Assembly (NCBI RefSeq): GCF_027744825.2 | Contig: NC_071345.1 | Span: 10,499,501-10,563,500, forward strand | From: Synchiropus splendidus | Lineage: Eukaryota; Chordata; Actinopteri; Syngnathiformes; Callionymidae | Direction of reading: 5' to 3' | DNA: 64,000 nt | Shown here: positions 47,748 to 58,600 of the stretch, piece by piece | Layout: every line of letters begins with the position of its first letter | Numbering within the stretch: the first letter of the stretch is position 1 | Made by a program: the position numbers and the translations under genes | The notes under the pieces: model-generated | What the model was told of the DNA's origin: nothing | Database searches by the model: none | The model's input: only the letters and a program-made list of their open reading frames with translations

Positions 47748-48248
47748 TACGGAAGAGGATGAGGGCCAGTGACGAAAAAAAAAAATTGGCAGAATTCTGA
47801 CTTTAAAGTGAGAATTATCACTTTTTCCTCAGAATTCTCACTTTAAAGTCAAAATTGCGACTTTTCTCTCAGAGTGAGAATTTTGACTTTTTTCTCAGAA
47901 TTCTGTCTTTTTTTTACTTAAAAGTGAGAATTCTGAGAAAAAAGTCTGAATTCTCACTTTAAAGTCAGAATTGTGACTTTTTTTCTGAGTGATAATTTTG
48001 ACTTTTTTCTCAGATTTCAGACTTTTGAGATTAAAGTCTGAATTCTCACTTTAAAGTCAGAACTTTGAGAAAACAGTCAAAATTCTCACTCTGAGAAAAA
48101 AGTCACAAGTCACTTTAAAGTCAGAATTTTGACTGTTTTCTCAAAATTCTGACTTTTTTTCTGACTTTACTGTGAGAATTCTCACTTTAAAGTCAGAATT
48201 CAGCCAATGATTTTTTTTGTCTTTACTGCCCGTAACCCTCTTCCGTAC
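47748..48248. mobile_element. TIR-bounded element filled with self-complementary phrases
   Basis: The left end GTACGGAAGAGG and the right end CCTCTTCCGTAC are inverted copies, and the similarity continues inwards for about 70 bp. The interior is a loose array of phrases such as AGAATTCTGACTTTAAAGTC and AAAGTGAGAATT in both orientations, centred on GAATTC and TTTAAA. Flanking TATT occurs on both sides and may be the target duplication. There is no coding capacity. Confidence 0.65.
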
Positions 48249-49784
48249 TATTGAGAGGCCGTGGTCTTTAGAGTTTTTATATTTGGTTCCCTAGCAGGTT
48301 AGGATTTCACACCAATGACGTGTCTTAGGTGCCCTTACTTTAAGACAACGTAGGTCTTCAAGTGTCTCAATGAAAGAGCAAATAAGTAGATTAAAATCGG
48401 AAGCACCATGGCTTAGAAGTTTCTGTTACGCACACCTCAACAGGCCTGGACTCACTTGCTCTCGAAGGAGACCTCAAGGAAACATGTTTTATATGTAAGA
48501 AGTTGTCAGTTTTAAACTGAGTGACAAAGAAAAAAATATTTTTAAATGTCAGGGACAAGAAAAGTGGACGAGGAACGCAAACCAAATATCGGCTCGGTAT
48601 CAGTAATTGAGTCTACCGGCAGTCATTTTCATGGCAGTGTGACAGAGCCGCTCACGTTATCAACGTATCCTCACTTCTGATGCATCAGATAGCAGAAGTC
48701 GGCCTTCACACAGCAGCTCGCGATACAAAGGAAATATTCTGGTAAATAGACATTTTTTTGGACGCAATAAAGACGAGGCTACCGACAACTGAAATCACTG
48801 CATGGGCCTCACAATGCAGGGCAGAATCTAAATATAGAGAATGTGACCCCAAAAACCGGACCACGGACTGAATGAGGATGACGTGAGCAAGATTAGAATC
48901 ACAGAGTTAGAGACGTGTTCAGGTCCAGCTTCACGGCCCACAGAAGAAGTCCAATTTTCACGCAAACACACATCAGATTTTAAGAATGTTGTTATGACTT
49001 AAGTCATGCTGTGTGAGTCATACTTCAGGATTTTGAAACAACAACAGCGAATGACGCAAACAGCAGCGGCTTGCCAGTTGCAGTTGTAAATATAGAATAA
49101 CAATATAAATATGAATACATGAAATATATACATGATACGTGAGGGAATCTGGAAGTGAATAACATTTTGGTGCAACAAGGTGAACAGCTTGAAAGAGTTT
49201 ATTTGAACCAGTAAGAACGATGTTTCAATACATAATAATTATCAGATTATAGTAAATAAAGATGTATCTTGGTGAATCACATTTACGCATTTAATCTGGA
49301 TACTTTTAAATACAAAGACACGACTGAAGAAATGAATGAAATCCGAATGAGAAAGACGTCCTTGGTGAGACACACGGGTCAGTTTTTCTTCTCTTTTGTT
49401 AAGAAGAAAATATGGTATTTCAGATTTCTGTATTTTCCGGATGATTTTTTTTTTTTTTTAAATAAAGAACCAGATTGACAAAATATATTCTCTCCAATGA
49501 AACATTGGATTCCATGATTATTTAAAAATTCAATAACCATAATGAATGATAATCCAGTATCTGTGTCAGAATCCAGTCTCCCCATAAACTAAAATATAAT
49601 AAATAAAAATTCAGAGCAAAAATTACAAATAATTTTTTTTTTTTAATTAACTGCTTTTCAAGAAGTGGATGAACTCACCCCCATTCCCCAAAACATAGAC
49701 ATAAATAGTATTAATAATCCTTTTCAAGATATTGCTTTTATTCTGTTTACTATTTTTACTTGTTTTTTCCTTTAATATAATATA

Positions 49785-50275
49785 CAGTGAACCCGCGCTA
49801 TAACACGGTTCACGTGTCGTGGCTTCCCTGTTTCACGGATTTTTTTAGTGCAGTTTTTTTCTTATTATTTTTTTTAATCATTGCATCGTGTTCTGCATCC
49901 TGATTGGCTGAGGGACTAACCAACGTGAAGAGTCTCCATGCCTCGTCTCTGTACAACTTGCCAAATTTAGGTTTGCAAATTTACTCCATGATAAAACCCA
50001 CAATGTCAACGAAACGTTATGCACCGGCAAAGGCAACTGAGGAGGCGCCCAAATACTGACTATTAAAAATATTATTTTACAGTTTTTCCAAAAACTAACA
50101 TAGTTATCTTTTTTCAATGCTTAGGCCTGAAAACAGGTTTTGGTCTTTGGTTTCATTGTATACGTAGTTGAGTATTGTATAGTAACTGTGAAAAATAAAG
50201 CTGACTACGTCACGGATTTCGCCTATCACGGGTTCTTTTTGGAACGTAGCCCCCGTGATATATGAGGGTTCACTG
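49785..50275. mobile_element. Tigger/pogo-like non-autonomous element
   Basis: CAGTGAACCCGCGCTATAAC at the left and CAGTGAACCCTCATATATCA (reverse complement of the right end) are terminal inverted repeats flanked by TA. A remnant frame at 50003 reads MSTKRYAPAKATEEAPKY before a stop and resembles the start of Tigger-type transposases. The rest of the transposase is deleted. Confidence 0.72.
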
Positions 50276-50324
50276 TAACTGTGTACTGGGGAAAAAAAAA
50301 CATAAATAATAATAATAAAAACGA

Positions 50325-50346
50325 ATATATATATATATATATATAT
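50325..50346. repeat. (AT)n microsatellite
   Basis: A short pure AT run in the last iglon5 intron. Confidence 0.85.
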
Positions 50347-50764
50347 TTAGTGATAGCTAAAAAAAAAACCTTCACGGTTCAGTCACTAAATAATAATAGT
50401 TCTTCAGTTGGTAATGTTTGTATGATACATACTTGCAGGAAAACCTTTTATTCTGAAATGAAGTGCAAAAAAAATAAAGGAAAAAAGGTTTAATAAACCT
50501 GCTGGCTCTGTGTTTACTGCCACAGGGAAATATAGCTCGATGGCCATGTGAAGATAAGGTGAGAACAGAGAGTTAATTGTCTCATTAATAGTCTCATTGC
50601 TTTCAAGTAATTAGGGTGATGTTGTGATTTTTCAGATTGTGTATAAACATCCTGCAAGTAGCACATTTAGAAAGGGAGAAGTAAACAATGACTCCAGGCG
50701 AGTAAATACACTGGATGGTGCGCTGCGTCCTGGCTGCAACAAGAAGAGTCTCGCTTTGTTCTGA

Positions 50765-53165
50765 TGATGGCGGGAGGAGATGAGGAAGAAAAGAGGATGA
50801 TGATGGAGAGGCTGACAGATGAGGAAGAAAAGAGGATGATAATGGAGAGATCGGCTGACAGTTGAGGAAGAAAAGAGGATGATGATGGAGAGATGGAGAG
50901 GCTGACAGATGAGGAAGAAAAGAGGATGATGATGGAGAGATGGAGAGGCTGACAGATGAGGAAGAAAAGAGGATGATGATGGAGAGGCTGACAGATGAGG
51001 AAGAAAAGAGGATGATGATGGAGAGATGGAGAGGCTGACAGATGAGGAAGAAAAGAGGATGATGATGGAGAGATGGAGAGGCTGACAGATGAGGAAGAAA
51101 AGAGGATGATGATGGAGAGGCTGACAGATGAGGAAGAAAAGAGGATGATGATGGAGAGATCGGCTGACAGATGAGGAAGAAAAGAGGATGATGATGGAGA
51201 GATCGGCTGACAGTTGAGGAAGAAAAGAGGAGGAGGATGGAGAGATCGGCTGACAGTTGAGGAAGAAAAGAGGAGGATGATGGAGAGGCTGACAGATGAG
51301 GAAGAAAAGAGGATGATGATGGAGAGATGGAGAGGCTGACAGATGAGGAAGAAAAGAGGATGATGATGGAGAGATGATAGGCTGACAGATGAGGAAGAAA
51401 AGAGGAGGGTGATGGAGAGATGGAGAGGCTGACAGATGAGGAAGAAAAGAGGATGATGATGGAGAGATGGAGAGGCTGACAGATGAGGAAGAAAAGAGGA
51501 TGATGATGGAGAGATGGAGAGGCTGACAGATGAGGAAGAAAAGAGGAGGATGATGGAGAGATGGAGAGGCTGACAGATGAGGAAGAAAAGAGGAGGAGGA
51601 TGGAGAGATGAGAGGCTGACAGGTGAGGAAGAAAAGAGGAGGATGATGGAGAGATGGAGAGGCTGACAGATGAGGAAGAAAAGAGGAGGATGATGGAGAG
51701 ATGGAGAGGCTGACAGATGAGGAAGAAAAGAGGATGATGATGAGAGATGGAGAGGCTGACAGATGAGGAAGAAAAGAGGAGGATGATGGAGAGATGGAGA
51801 GGCTGACAGATGAGGAAGAAAAGAGGATGATGATGGAAAGATGGAGAGGCTGACAGATGAGGAAGAAAAGAGGATGATGATGAGAGATGGAGAGGCTGAC
51901 AGATGAGGAAGAAAAGAGGAGGATGATGGAGAGATGGAGAGGCTGACAGATGAGGAAGAAAAGAGGAGGATGATGGAGAGATGAGAGGCTGACAGGTGAG
52001 GAAGAAAAGAGGAGGATGATGGAGAGATGGAGAGGCTGACAGATGAGGAAGAAAAGAGGAGGATGATGGAGAGATGGAGAGGCTGACAGATGAGGAAGAA
52101 AAGAGGATGATGATGGAGAAGCTGACAGATGAGGAAGAAAAGAGGATGATGATGGAGAGATGGAGAGGCTGACAGATGAGGAAGAAAAGAGGATGATGAT
52201 GGAGAGATGGAGAGGCTGACAGATGAGGAAGAAAAGAGGATGATGATGGAGAGGCTGACAGATGAGGAAGAAAAGAGGATGATGATGGAGAGATCGGCTG
52301 ACAGATGAGGAAGAAAAGAGGATGATGATGGAGAGATCGGCTGACAGTTGAGGAAGAAAAGAGGAGGAGGATGGAGAGATCGGCTGACAGTTGAGGAAGA
52401 AAAGAGGAGGATGATGGAGAGGCTGACAGATGAGGAAGAAAAGAGGATGATGATGGAGAGATGGAGAGGCTGACAGATGAGGAAGAAAAGAGGATGATGA
52501 TGGAGAGATGATAGGCTGACAGATGAGGAAGAAAAGAGGAGGGTGATGGAGAGATGGAGAGGCTGACAGATGAGGAAGAAAAGAGGATGATGATGGAGAG
52601 ATGGAGAGGCTGACAGATGAGGAAGAAAAGAGGATGATGATGGAGAGATGGAGAGGCTGACAGATGAGGAAGAAAAGAGGAGGATGATGGAGAGATGGAG
52701 AGGCTGACAGATGAGGAAGAAAAGAGGAGGAGGATGGAGAGATGAGAGGCTGACAGGTGAGGAAGAAAAGAGGAGGATGATGGAGAGATGGAGAGGCTGA
52801 CAGATGAGGAAGAAAAGAGGAGGATGATGGAGAGATGGAGAGGCTGACAGATGAGGAAGAAAAGAGGATGATGATGAGAGATGGAGAGGCTGACAGATGA
52901 GGAAGAAAAGAGGAGGATGATGGAGAGATGGAGAGGCTGACAGATGAGGAAGAAAAGAGGATGATGATGGAAAGATGGAGAGGCTGACAGATGAGGAAGA
53001 AAAGAGGAGGATGATGAGAGATGGAGAGGCTGACAGATGAGGAAGAAAAGAGGAGGATGATGGAGAGATGGAGAGGCTGACAGATGAGGAAGAAAAGAGG
53101 AGGATGATGGAGAGATGGAGAGGCTGACAGATGAGGAAGAAAAGAGGATGATGATGGAGAGATGA
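50765..53165. repeat. Purine-rich minisatellite with a 1,134-bp higher-order unit
   Basis: Tandem copies of a unit of about 47 bp (GATGGAGAGGCTGACAGATG then GAGGAAGAAAAGAGGATGATG), with shortened variants of about 38-39 bp and others. Three marker variants recur at exactly 1,134 bp: AGGAGGATGG next to GATCGGCTGAC (51231 and 52365), GAGATGATAG (51371 and 52505) and TGATGGAAAG (51831 and 52965). This shows a duplicated block, roughly 50890-51978 copied at 52020-53112, with few differences. The two roughly 875-codon - strand frames (Ser/Leu/His/Phe-rich) exist only because most units lack stops and are not genes. Confidence 0.95.
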
Positions 53166-53668
53166 CAGAGGCAGCAGCCGTGGTGGGAAATAGAGAGTTG
53201 AAAGACGTATAGGTCTGACGGGGAGCGACTCATTGAAGGGAGGAGATAATGGGTTAAGGAATGAAGGAAGAAAGCGGAGGGATGAAGGACTCACTTAAGA
53301 TGGTAATGGTGAAGGCACTATAGTGGGGGTGGATGCTTCCGAACGCTGGGGAAACCAAAGAGTCAGAAAAACGCTCATTGGGGAGGATTAATGAGAATTG
53401 GGCTGTGGGGAGAAATGACAACTTTGTCTGTGGCGCCGATGTGTATTCACCGGCGATGGAGGGTGAAGGGAGAAACAGGGAAATGGTGATATAGGAAAGC
53501 TTTAATGGGGCGGAGAAAAGCGAAAATGGGAGGGAAATGGACGGGGAAGATGGGAAAAGAAAGACGCGTGTCATTGTGAGAGTTCCGTGCTGGTGTCTTT
53601 GGGATTGGTTAATAGTCACTTGTCAGGGCTCCCTTTATCACAGCGTGTGATTCTGACAGATAACTTAC

Positions 53669-53820
53669 GAAACAGCAACATGCTGGCGTTGGAAGCCCCC
53701 AGACGGTTTGAGGCGAAGCAGGTGTAGTTGCCAAAATGTTTCTCTGTCACATTGGTGAAGAGCAACAGCGAACGTGTCTTTTCGTTCTTGATCCGCAGGG
53801 TGTTGTCATTCTCCACAGGC
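53669..53820 (-). CDS. iglon5: iglon5, exon for the second half of Ig3
   Basis: The 152-nt exon has acceptor CCATCCAG and donor GTAAGT, entering at phase 2 and leaving at phase 1. It reads PVENDNTLRIKNEKTRSLLL, then FTNVTEKHFGNYTCFASNR, then LGASNASMLLF. The GNYTCxAxNxLGxxNAS signature is diagnostic of the third Ig domain of IgLON proteins (LSAMP, NTM, OPCML, NEGR1, IGLON5). RLGASNASM followed by the short tail exon fits IGLON5 best. NVT, NYT and NAS are glycosylation sequons. The ORF extends past the donor into intron and that part should be ignored. Confidence 0.95.
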
Positions 53821-55305
53821 CTGGATGGTAGTGGGAGTGAAGAAAGGAAGTGGAGGGGAAGGGAAAAAAACATCACACCTTTTCCAATGGAACAGTTGGC
53901 ATTTTTACCGAGCTCATTTCTCACACTGCTTTTGTCTTGCTGTTTCTAATATACATTTTTGTGCATCTGGTGGTGATATATTTGAGGTTAAACCATCTGT
54001 TAGCGTTTTCTCATATATGAAATCCCAGTGTTGGTGATCACACTAAAGAAAAACGGACTAATTCCGTGGACAGTTGCAATCCAAACAGTGTTATATAAGA
54101 ATGATAATAATAAAGCTTTATTTACATAGCACTTTTAAGAACGCTGTCCACAAAGTGTTAAACAGCTAAGAATGTTTGAGCTAGCTCAACTATGAAGGTG
54201 GACGGCTAGAAATTTAGTGAGCCAGCCGGGTGTTAGATCAATGCAAGGCAATAAAAGTCAGTTTCTAGCAGAGCTACATTGTGCTTCACATCTCCTCTGG
54301 CAGACTGTTCCAGTGTTGAGGAGCCCTGACAGATAAGGCTCCATATATCCATGTTGTAGTGGAGAACACCAAACCATAGTCCGATTGGAGGCGGGGACAG
54401 AGACCAAATCCTAGACCATGGAATGAGACCCATTTGAGATGAAGTAGAATCAGGTCTTGTCCCCCTGAATATAGAGTGAAAACAGAAGAAACTAATAGCT
54501 TGTTCCTATAATAGCATAGTATTCTGTATTGATCTTGCCCCCTTCACTGGTCTCAGGATTTCAACGTCTTGGTCTTGGACCTGGTCTATGTATGGGCTGG
54601 TCTCAGAGCAGGTGGTCATGAAAACAACACTGCTATATATTAAACAGAACTGTTTCTTCTCATTACTTATGAAGCATTATAGTGAAGTTGATAAAGCGCG
54701 TTGATCTGACTGACTAAGACCTCAGTTTGCATGTGCATTTGACTGCAGAAAGTTGGGCGACATATTTTGTTAGATATTGAAACTGCAATCTAAAACAGGA
54801 TTTTTTTTTACTCAGAGACAGACTCTCCAAGCAATACAAAAAAACATGTTAAAATGAGAGAAATATTCACTAAGATTGAATAAGTCTGACTGTTTATGTC
54901 ACCAATAAAACGCTAAGTTAGGTGTCAATGACCCGAATTCCATATACATTGGAGAAAAAAGTGTTGCGGCACACCCACCCTTTGAAGCACGTAAACCAAT
55001 GTTTGCTGTCTTGGCGAATCACGATGCATATTTCCTCTGTGTTAGTTTGCACAAAGTGTCCATAAGCAAGTTGATGCAGTTCTAGTGGAAGAACAGGTGC
55101 CAGAACCTAGGAAATTGCAGCCTCCCACCACTAGATGCTGCTGTTTCGATTTCATCATCCGTAGCCAATTTCAAGTCATCCGTACAGAAGTAAATTCTGT
55201 TTGTTTTGTTTGTTCATTCATTTCAATCATTTCCGTCTACCGAATATTCCCAGTCGGTCCAGTTCAACGGCAGAGTTTGTTGAAATGACCCGGCGCTGGT
55301 CTCAC
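53821..55305 (-). other. iglon5 intron (1.5 kb)
   Basis: Contains a dispersed-repeat segment at about 54100-54440 and no exon-like sequence. Confidence 0.75.
54100..54440 (+). repeat. Dispersed repeat of the CTTTATTTACATAGCACTTT type
   Basis: AGCTTTATTTACATAGCACT followed by CACAAAGTGTTAAACAG is a combination found repeatedly in fish genomes. The downstream 250 bp has the look of a non-coding repeat body. Family not assigned. Confidence 0.35.
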
Positions 55306-55426
55306 CTGTGGTCCTCTCTGTACCACTCAAAGGCGGCTGGAGGGACAGCCATGGCTTCACACCTCAGTATCGCTGTCTTCCCCGGGTGCGCTGGAAGGTT
55401 CTTCAAATCTGTGATCGTGGGGGGGT
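55306..55426 (-). CDS. iglon5: iglon5, exon for the first half of Ig3
   Basis: The 121-nt exon has acceptor GTCAAG and donor GTGAGA, entering at phase 1 and leaving at phase 2. It reads YPPTITDLKNLPAHPGKT, AILRCEAMAVPPAAFEWYRE and DHR, with the domain cysteine (ILRC) and tryptophan (FEWY). CEAMAVPPAxFxWY is particularly close to human IGLON5 (CEAMAVPPADFQWY). Its acceptor follows a run of seven Cs on the - strand and a long poly-T (poly-A on the + strand), so slippage polymorphism could affect splicing. Confidence 0.95.
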
Positions 55427-55565
55427 CTTGACAAAAAAAAAAAAAAAAAAGAAAATTCAAACAAACCAGCTTTGCCCCACAGGTCAACAGCACCTGGCCT
55501 CCACATGGTCACTATTTACATACATCACTAGCAACGTAATTATCAACACCCAGAGGGACACTTAC

Positions 55566-55697
55566 AGTTGACCGTGACCTTGACCTTGCGCTGGTCGGGC
55601 GGGGCGACTCCATTATGAGTGATACACGTGTAGTCCTCGGCCTGCTGCCTCTTGATCTCCGTGATGTCCAGGAACTCCCCCTCGCTCACAAGGCCAT
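55566..55697 (-). CDS. iglon5: iglon5, exon for the second half of Ig2
   Basis: The 132-nt exon has acceptor TGTGATTAG and donor GTAAGT, phase 1 at both ends, and is separated from the Ig3 exon by only 139 bp. It reads [20 protein letters not shown], then [20 protein letters not shown] and TVN. This matches the SEGExLxIxxIxRxQAxxYxC pattern of IgLON second domains and contains the second cysteine of Ig2. With the preceding exon it completes the domain (WKDQK-Y-GLVSEGE across the splice). Confidence 0.95.
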
Positions 55698-58600
55698 CTA
55701 ATCACACGAGGCAAATGTTAGAGGTCACCACACATCACACACCAGTCGAGGGTCACTGCACGAGTGGATGTAAATGGGCTGAACATCACACAATGTTAGA
55801 GAGGGAAGGTGTGCCGGGTGGTTCACAGGGAGACACACACCTCCAGCGACAGGACCTCATCGAACGAGCAAGTGATTAATGTCACTGTGGAGCAAAATAA
55901 ATCTTGTTATTATATAAGATGGATTATGATCCTCCAGCTGGACATGAAGTCGCATTAGTTTCTTCACCTGCCACAGTGGGTTTCATTGTTTTACCATTGT
56001 GCTTTAGACCATTAAAAAAGTACGAAAAAGAAAACACATTCTTGAAACTTTTCTTTGCTCCAGGAGGATGAGGTTCTAGATCCATACATTTACTCTACCC
56101 CTTATCCATGACTGGTTGTCAGTGCAGTATCCCATTTTGAGGTCAGTATGGCAGCCATATGCCAATACTTCTGGTCATGTGAGGTTCCTGAGCAAAATAT
56201 GTTTCCGAGCAGCTTCCCTCCAAGATCTGGAAGGCTACTGCCACCTGCTGTCCAAACACAGTCAATGTGATGAAAGCAACTGACTTTTAAAGTCAATGAG
56301 GAGCAGATAAGAGTGAAAAACTGTCATGCTACACAACACACATTCAAACATCGACTACTGTCAAGTGGACTCGAGTGTCCAAGCATGAAGTGGAAGTCAG
56401 CCATTTGTGTTGTATGTAGCTTGCATGTTGACGCTTTAAGCACAAAGCACATTTAGCACTCCGTAGAAATGACATTGTAGGCAGCAAGTCACATAAAATA
56501 AAGACGGACGTAGGACTTAAGGCATGGGGTGACTCTCCTTTCACCCTGAATTCTTAACGTCATGTCACTTGGTATTTATAGCATCTCATGTGATCATGGT
56601 CTTTACTCACGCGCCTACTTGTGACACATTAGAAGTGAGTGTACGTTGTGCCACAAGATGGGAGTTGTAATGTCACATGTTTGAGGCGACAAAGTTGCAG
56701 CTTCATTGTGTAAAAAGATCTAAACTTTGGCGACAAGTCACAATGTATCAACCAATCAGAGCAGATATTTTACCGTGACATATGCAGAGAAAGAAAATTC
56801 ACCAGATACAGAGAAGTGAAATGGAAGAGGAACTCCCAATTTCCAGCGAGTCTGGAACCGCCGCGGTGGTTTAAAAAAAAACGAAAAAAAAGTGCTGTCG
56901 AATAGTGCTACAATTGGTTGCACAACTTTATTTTTTGGGGTTTTTTAATACTTCCATAGTAAATAAAGGGCTAAAATTTTGTCTCTCCGTTGACTTCCTC
57001 CGACGTTTAGACCCGTCTACTAGCAAATCTTTCAATGCAACTCAATAGACGGAGGGAAGTTGCTTTGGTCACTGGAAATCCATGGCATTTATTCAAACAC
57101 CACAAAGCAAGCAGCACCAAAACAAAGCGACACTAAATTCTCTCCCCGCAGGTAGAATTCGCTGCTTTTCATGTCGACTGCAGCTAATCGGGAGCTTGAC
57201 AGTCGCATAGTGGCAAGAATATTTGGCACTCCTCCGATGTTGACAGACTCTCAGGTGACTTTGCAAGTGAATTAGTCAGTCTGGCACATTCCTGTGGGCG
57301 ACAGACAGGCACAGCTATCAGAGTGGACTGGAGCTGGAGGTTCTAAGTTATTGCTGCTTCATGTAAGCGGACGGATGCTGAGGCGGTAATCGGAACAACT
57401 GAAGGAGGAAGAAAGAGGCAAATTGATGTGGAAAAAAATAAAAGATGTTGCTCAAAAAAGGAGCTCCCGCCGTTTTAGCATCATTTTCTCTCCCACTTTA
57501 AGGAAGCAGATCAAAGGACTGTAGCACAGTTCCAGTTCTCGAGTGGCCGCTCACTCCTCCCCAGTAAGAAGGGGAAACCACTGTTGATCAGTGAACCTTG
57601 AAATTCTTCCCAAAACAATCTCCTGGAAATATTTGTGAGCAACAACAACGCATAAAAAAAGACACTAAATACCCGCTTATTCCTGTCAGAGATTAGCACG
57701 GCGGTTCTAATTGAAGATTATACCAGAGGATTATTAGTGTGGCTACTGAGCTGGAGACGATTATTTGCAGCTGTGCCGGCACGAGCTAAGCGGGGCGCTA
57801 CAACTGTTTGCCGGTGCCACCCGAGTGAGTGCGCCGGGTGATTCGCTGAGGTGAACGCAGTGTTATTCATTCGTTCCATTAGTCTAATAAACACGGCTCC
57901 CGTGTGACATCTCTGTCAAGCCGACTGAGCACCCAAATATTCCCCGAACGGGCGAGAAGTAGAGGGAAAATAGAATAGAATTAGACAGTTGTAGTCGATA
58001 AATGACAATGGTGTGTCCCACAGAGAAAAGAAGAGTACGATTCTAAACCTTGAAGAAAGACATTGTGTGCGGAAACTGCCGATTTGAACAATTCTTCAGC
58101 AGTTTGATGCGCGTATATCGCCGTGTTGATGTTTAACAGACTCTGTTGTCCCAATAAAACAGCACATGAATATGAACATCCACTGCCAAATGTGTGGCGT
58201 TCCCTGGTGCTTTAAAGACATCAATGAAAATCCATGTAATGCTTCGAATTTATTCCCAGTAACAACGTTATGTATATGTATTTATAAGAAGCAGTGTCAG
58301 GATCTTATAACCGGAGCAGAGTCATAGTTTAAGGCCCCCAACGTTATGTACGGATTGGGATACGGACAGAGACTTCTGTCTGTGCTCTGCGTTTCTGCAT
58401 GTTTCCACAAAGCTAGTGGACCAAATGGAGCAGTACCACCGGAAACCATGGGGGGCAGCGCTGCTGTTACGACACCTTAAAGCTTTTTTAGCTTTAAGGT
58501 GTTTCCATTATTTTGTCCAACCCCTGTAGATCTCATGAGACACGTAGAAGACATCACAATGGCGGAAATTCACCGATCCCCAGTCGCTATATATTAAACA

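Larger units (their letters stand above)
47527..53668 (-). other. Last intron of iglon5 (6.1 kb), repeat-rich
   Basis: Contains three large repeats listed separately: the TIR-bounded phrase array, a Tigger-like element and the minisatellite. The unique parts are AT-rich and show no exon that fits the phase. Confidence 0.7.

Noticed and set aside
50765..53165. CRISPR-like regular spacing
   Set aside because: The units are contiguous tandem repeats with no unique spacers, in a vertebrate genome.
50603..53294. Two overlapping - strand reading frames of about 875 codons
   Set aside because: They coincide with the minisatellite and consist of Ser/Leu/His/Phe repeats present in two frames at once. 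Repeat units lacking stops explain them fully.
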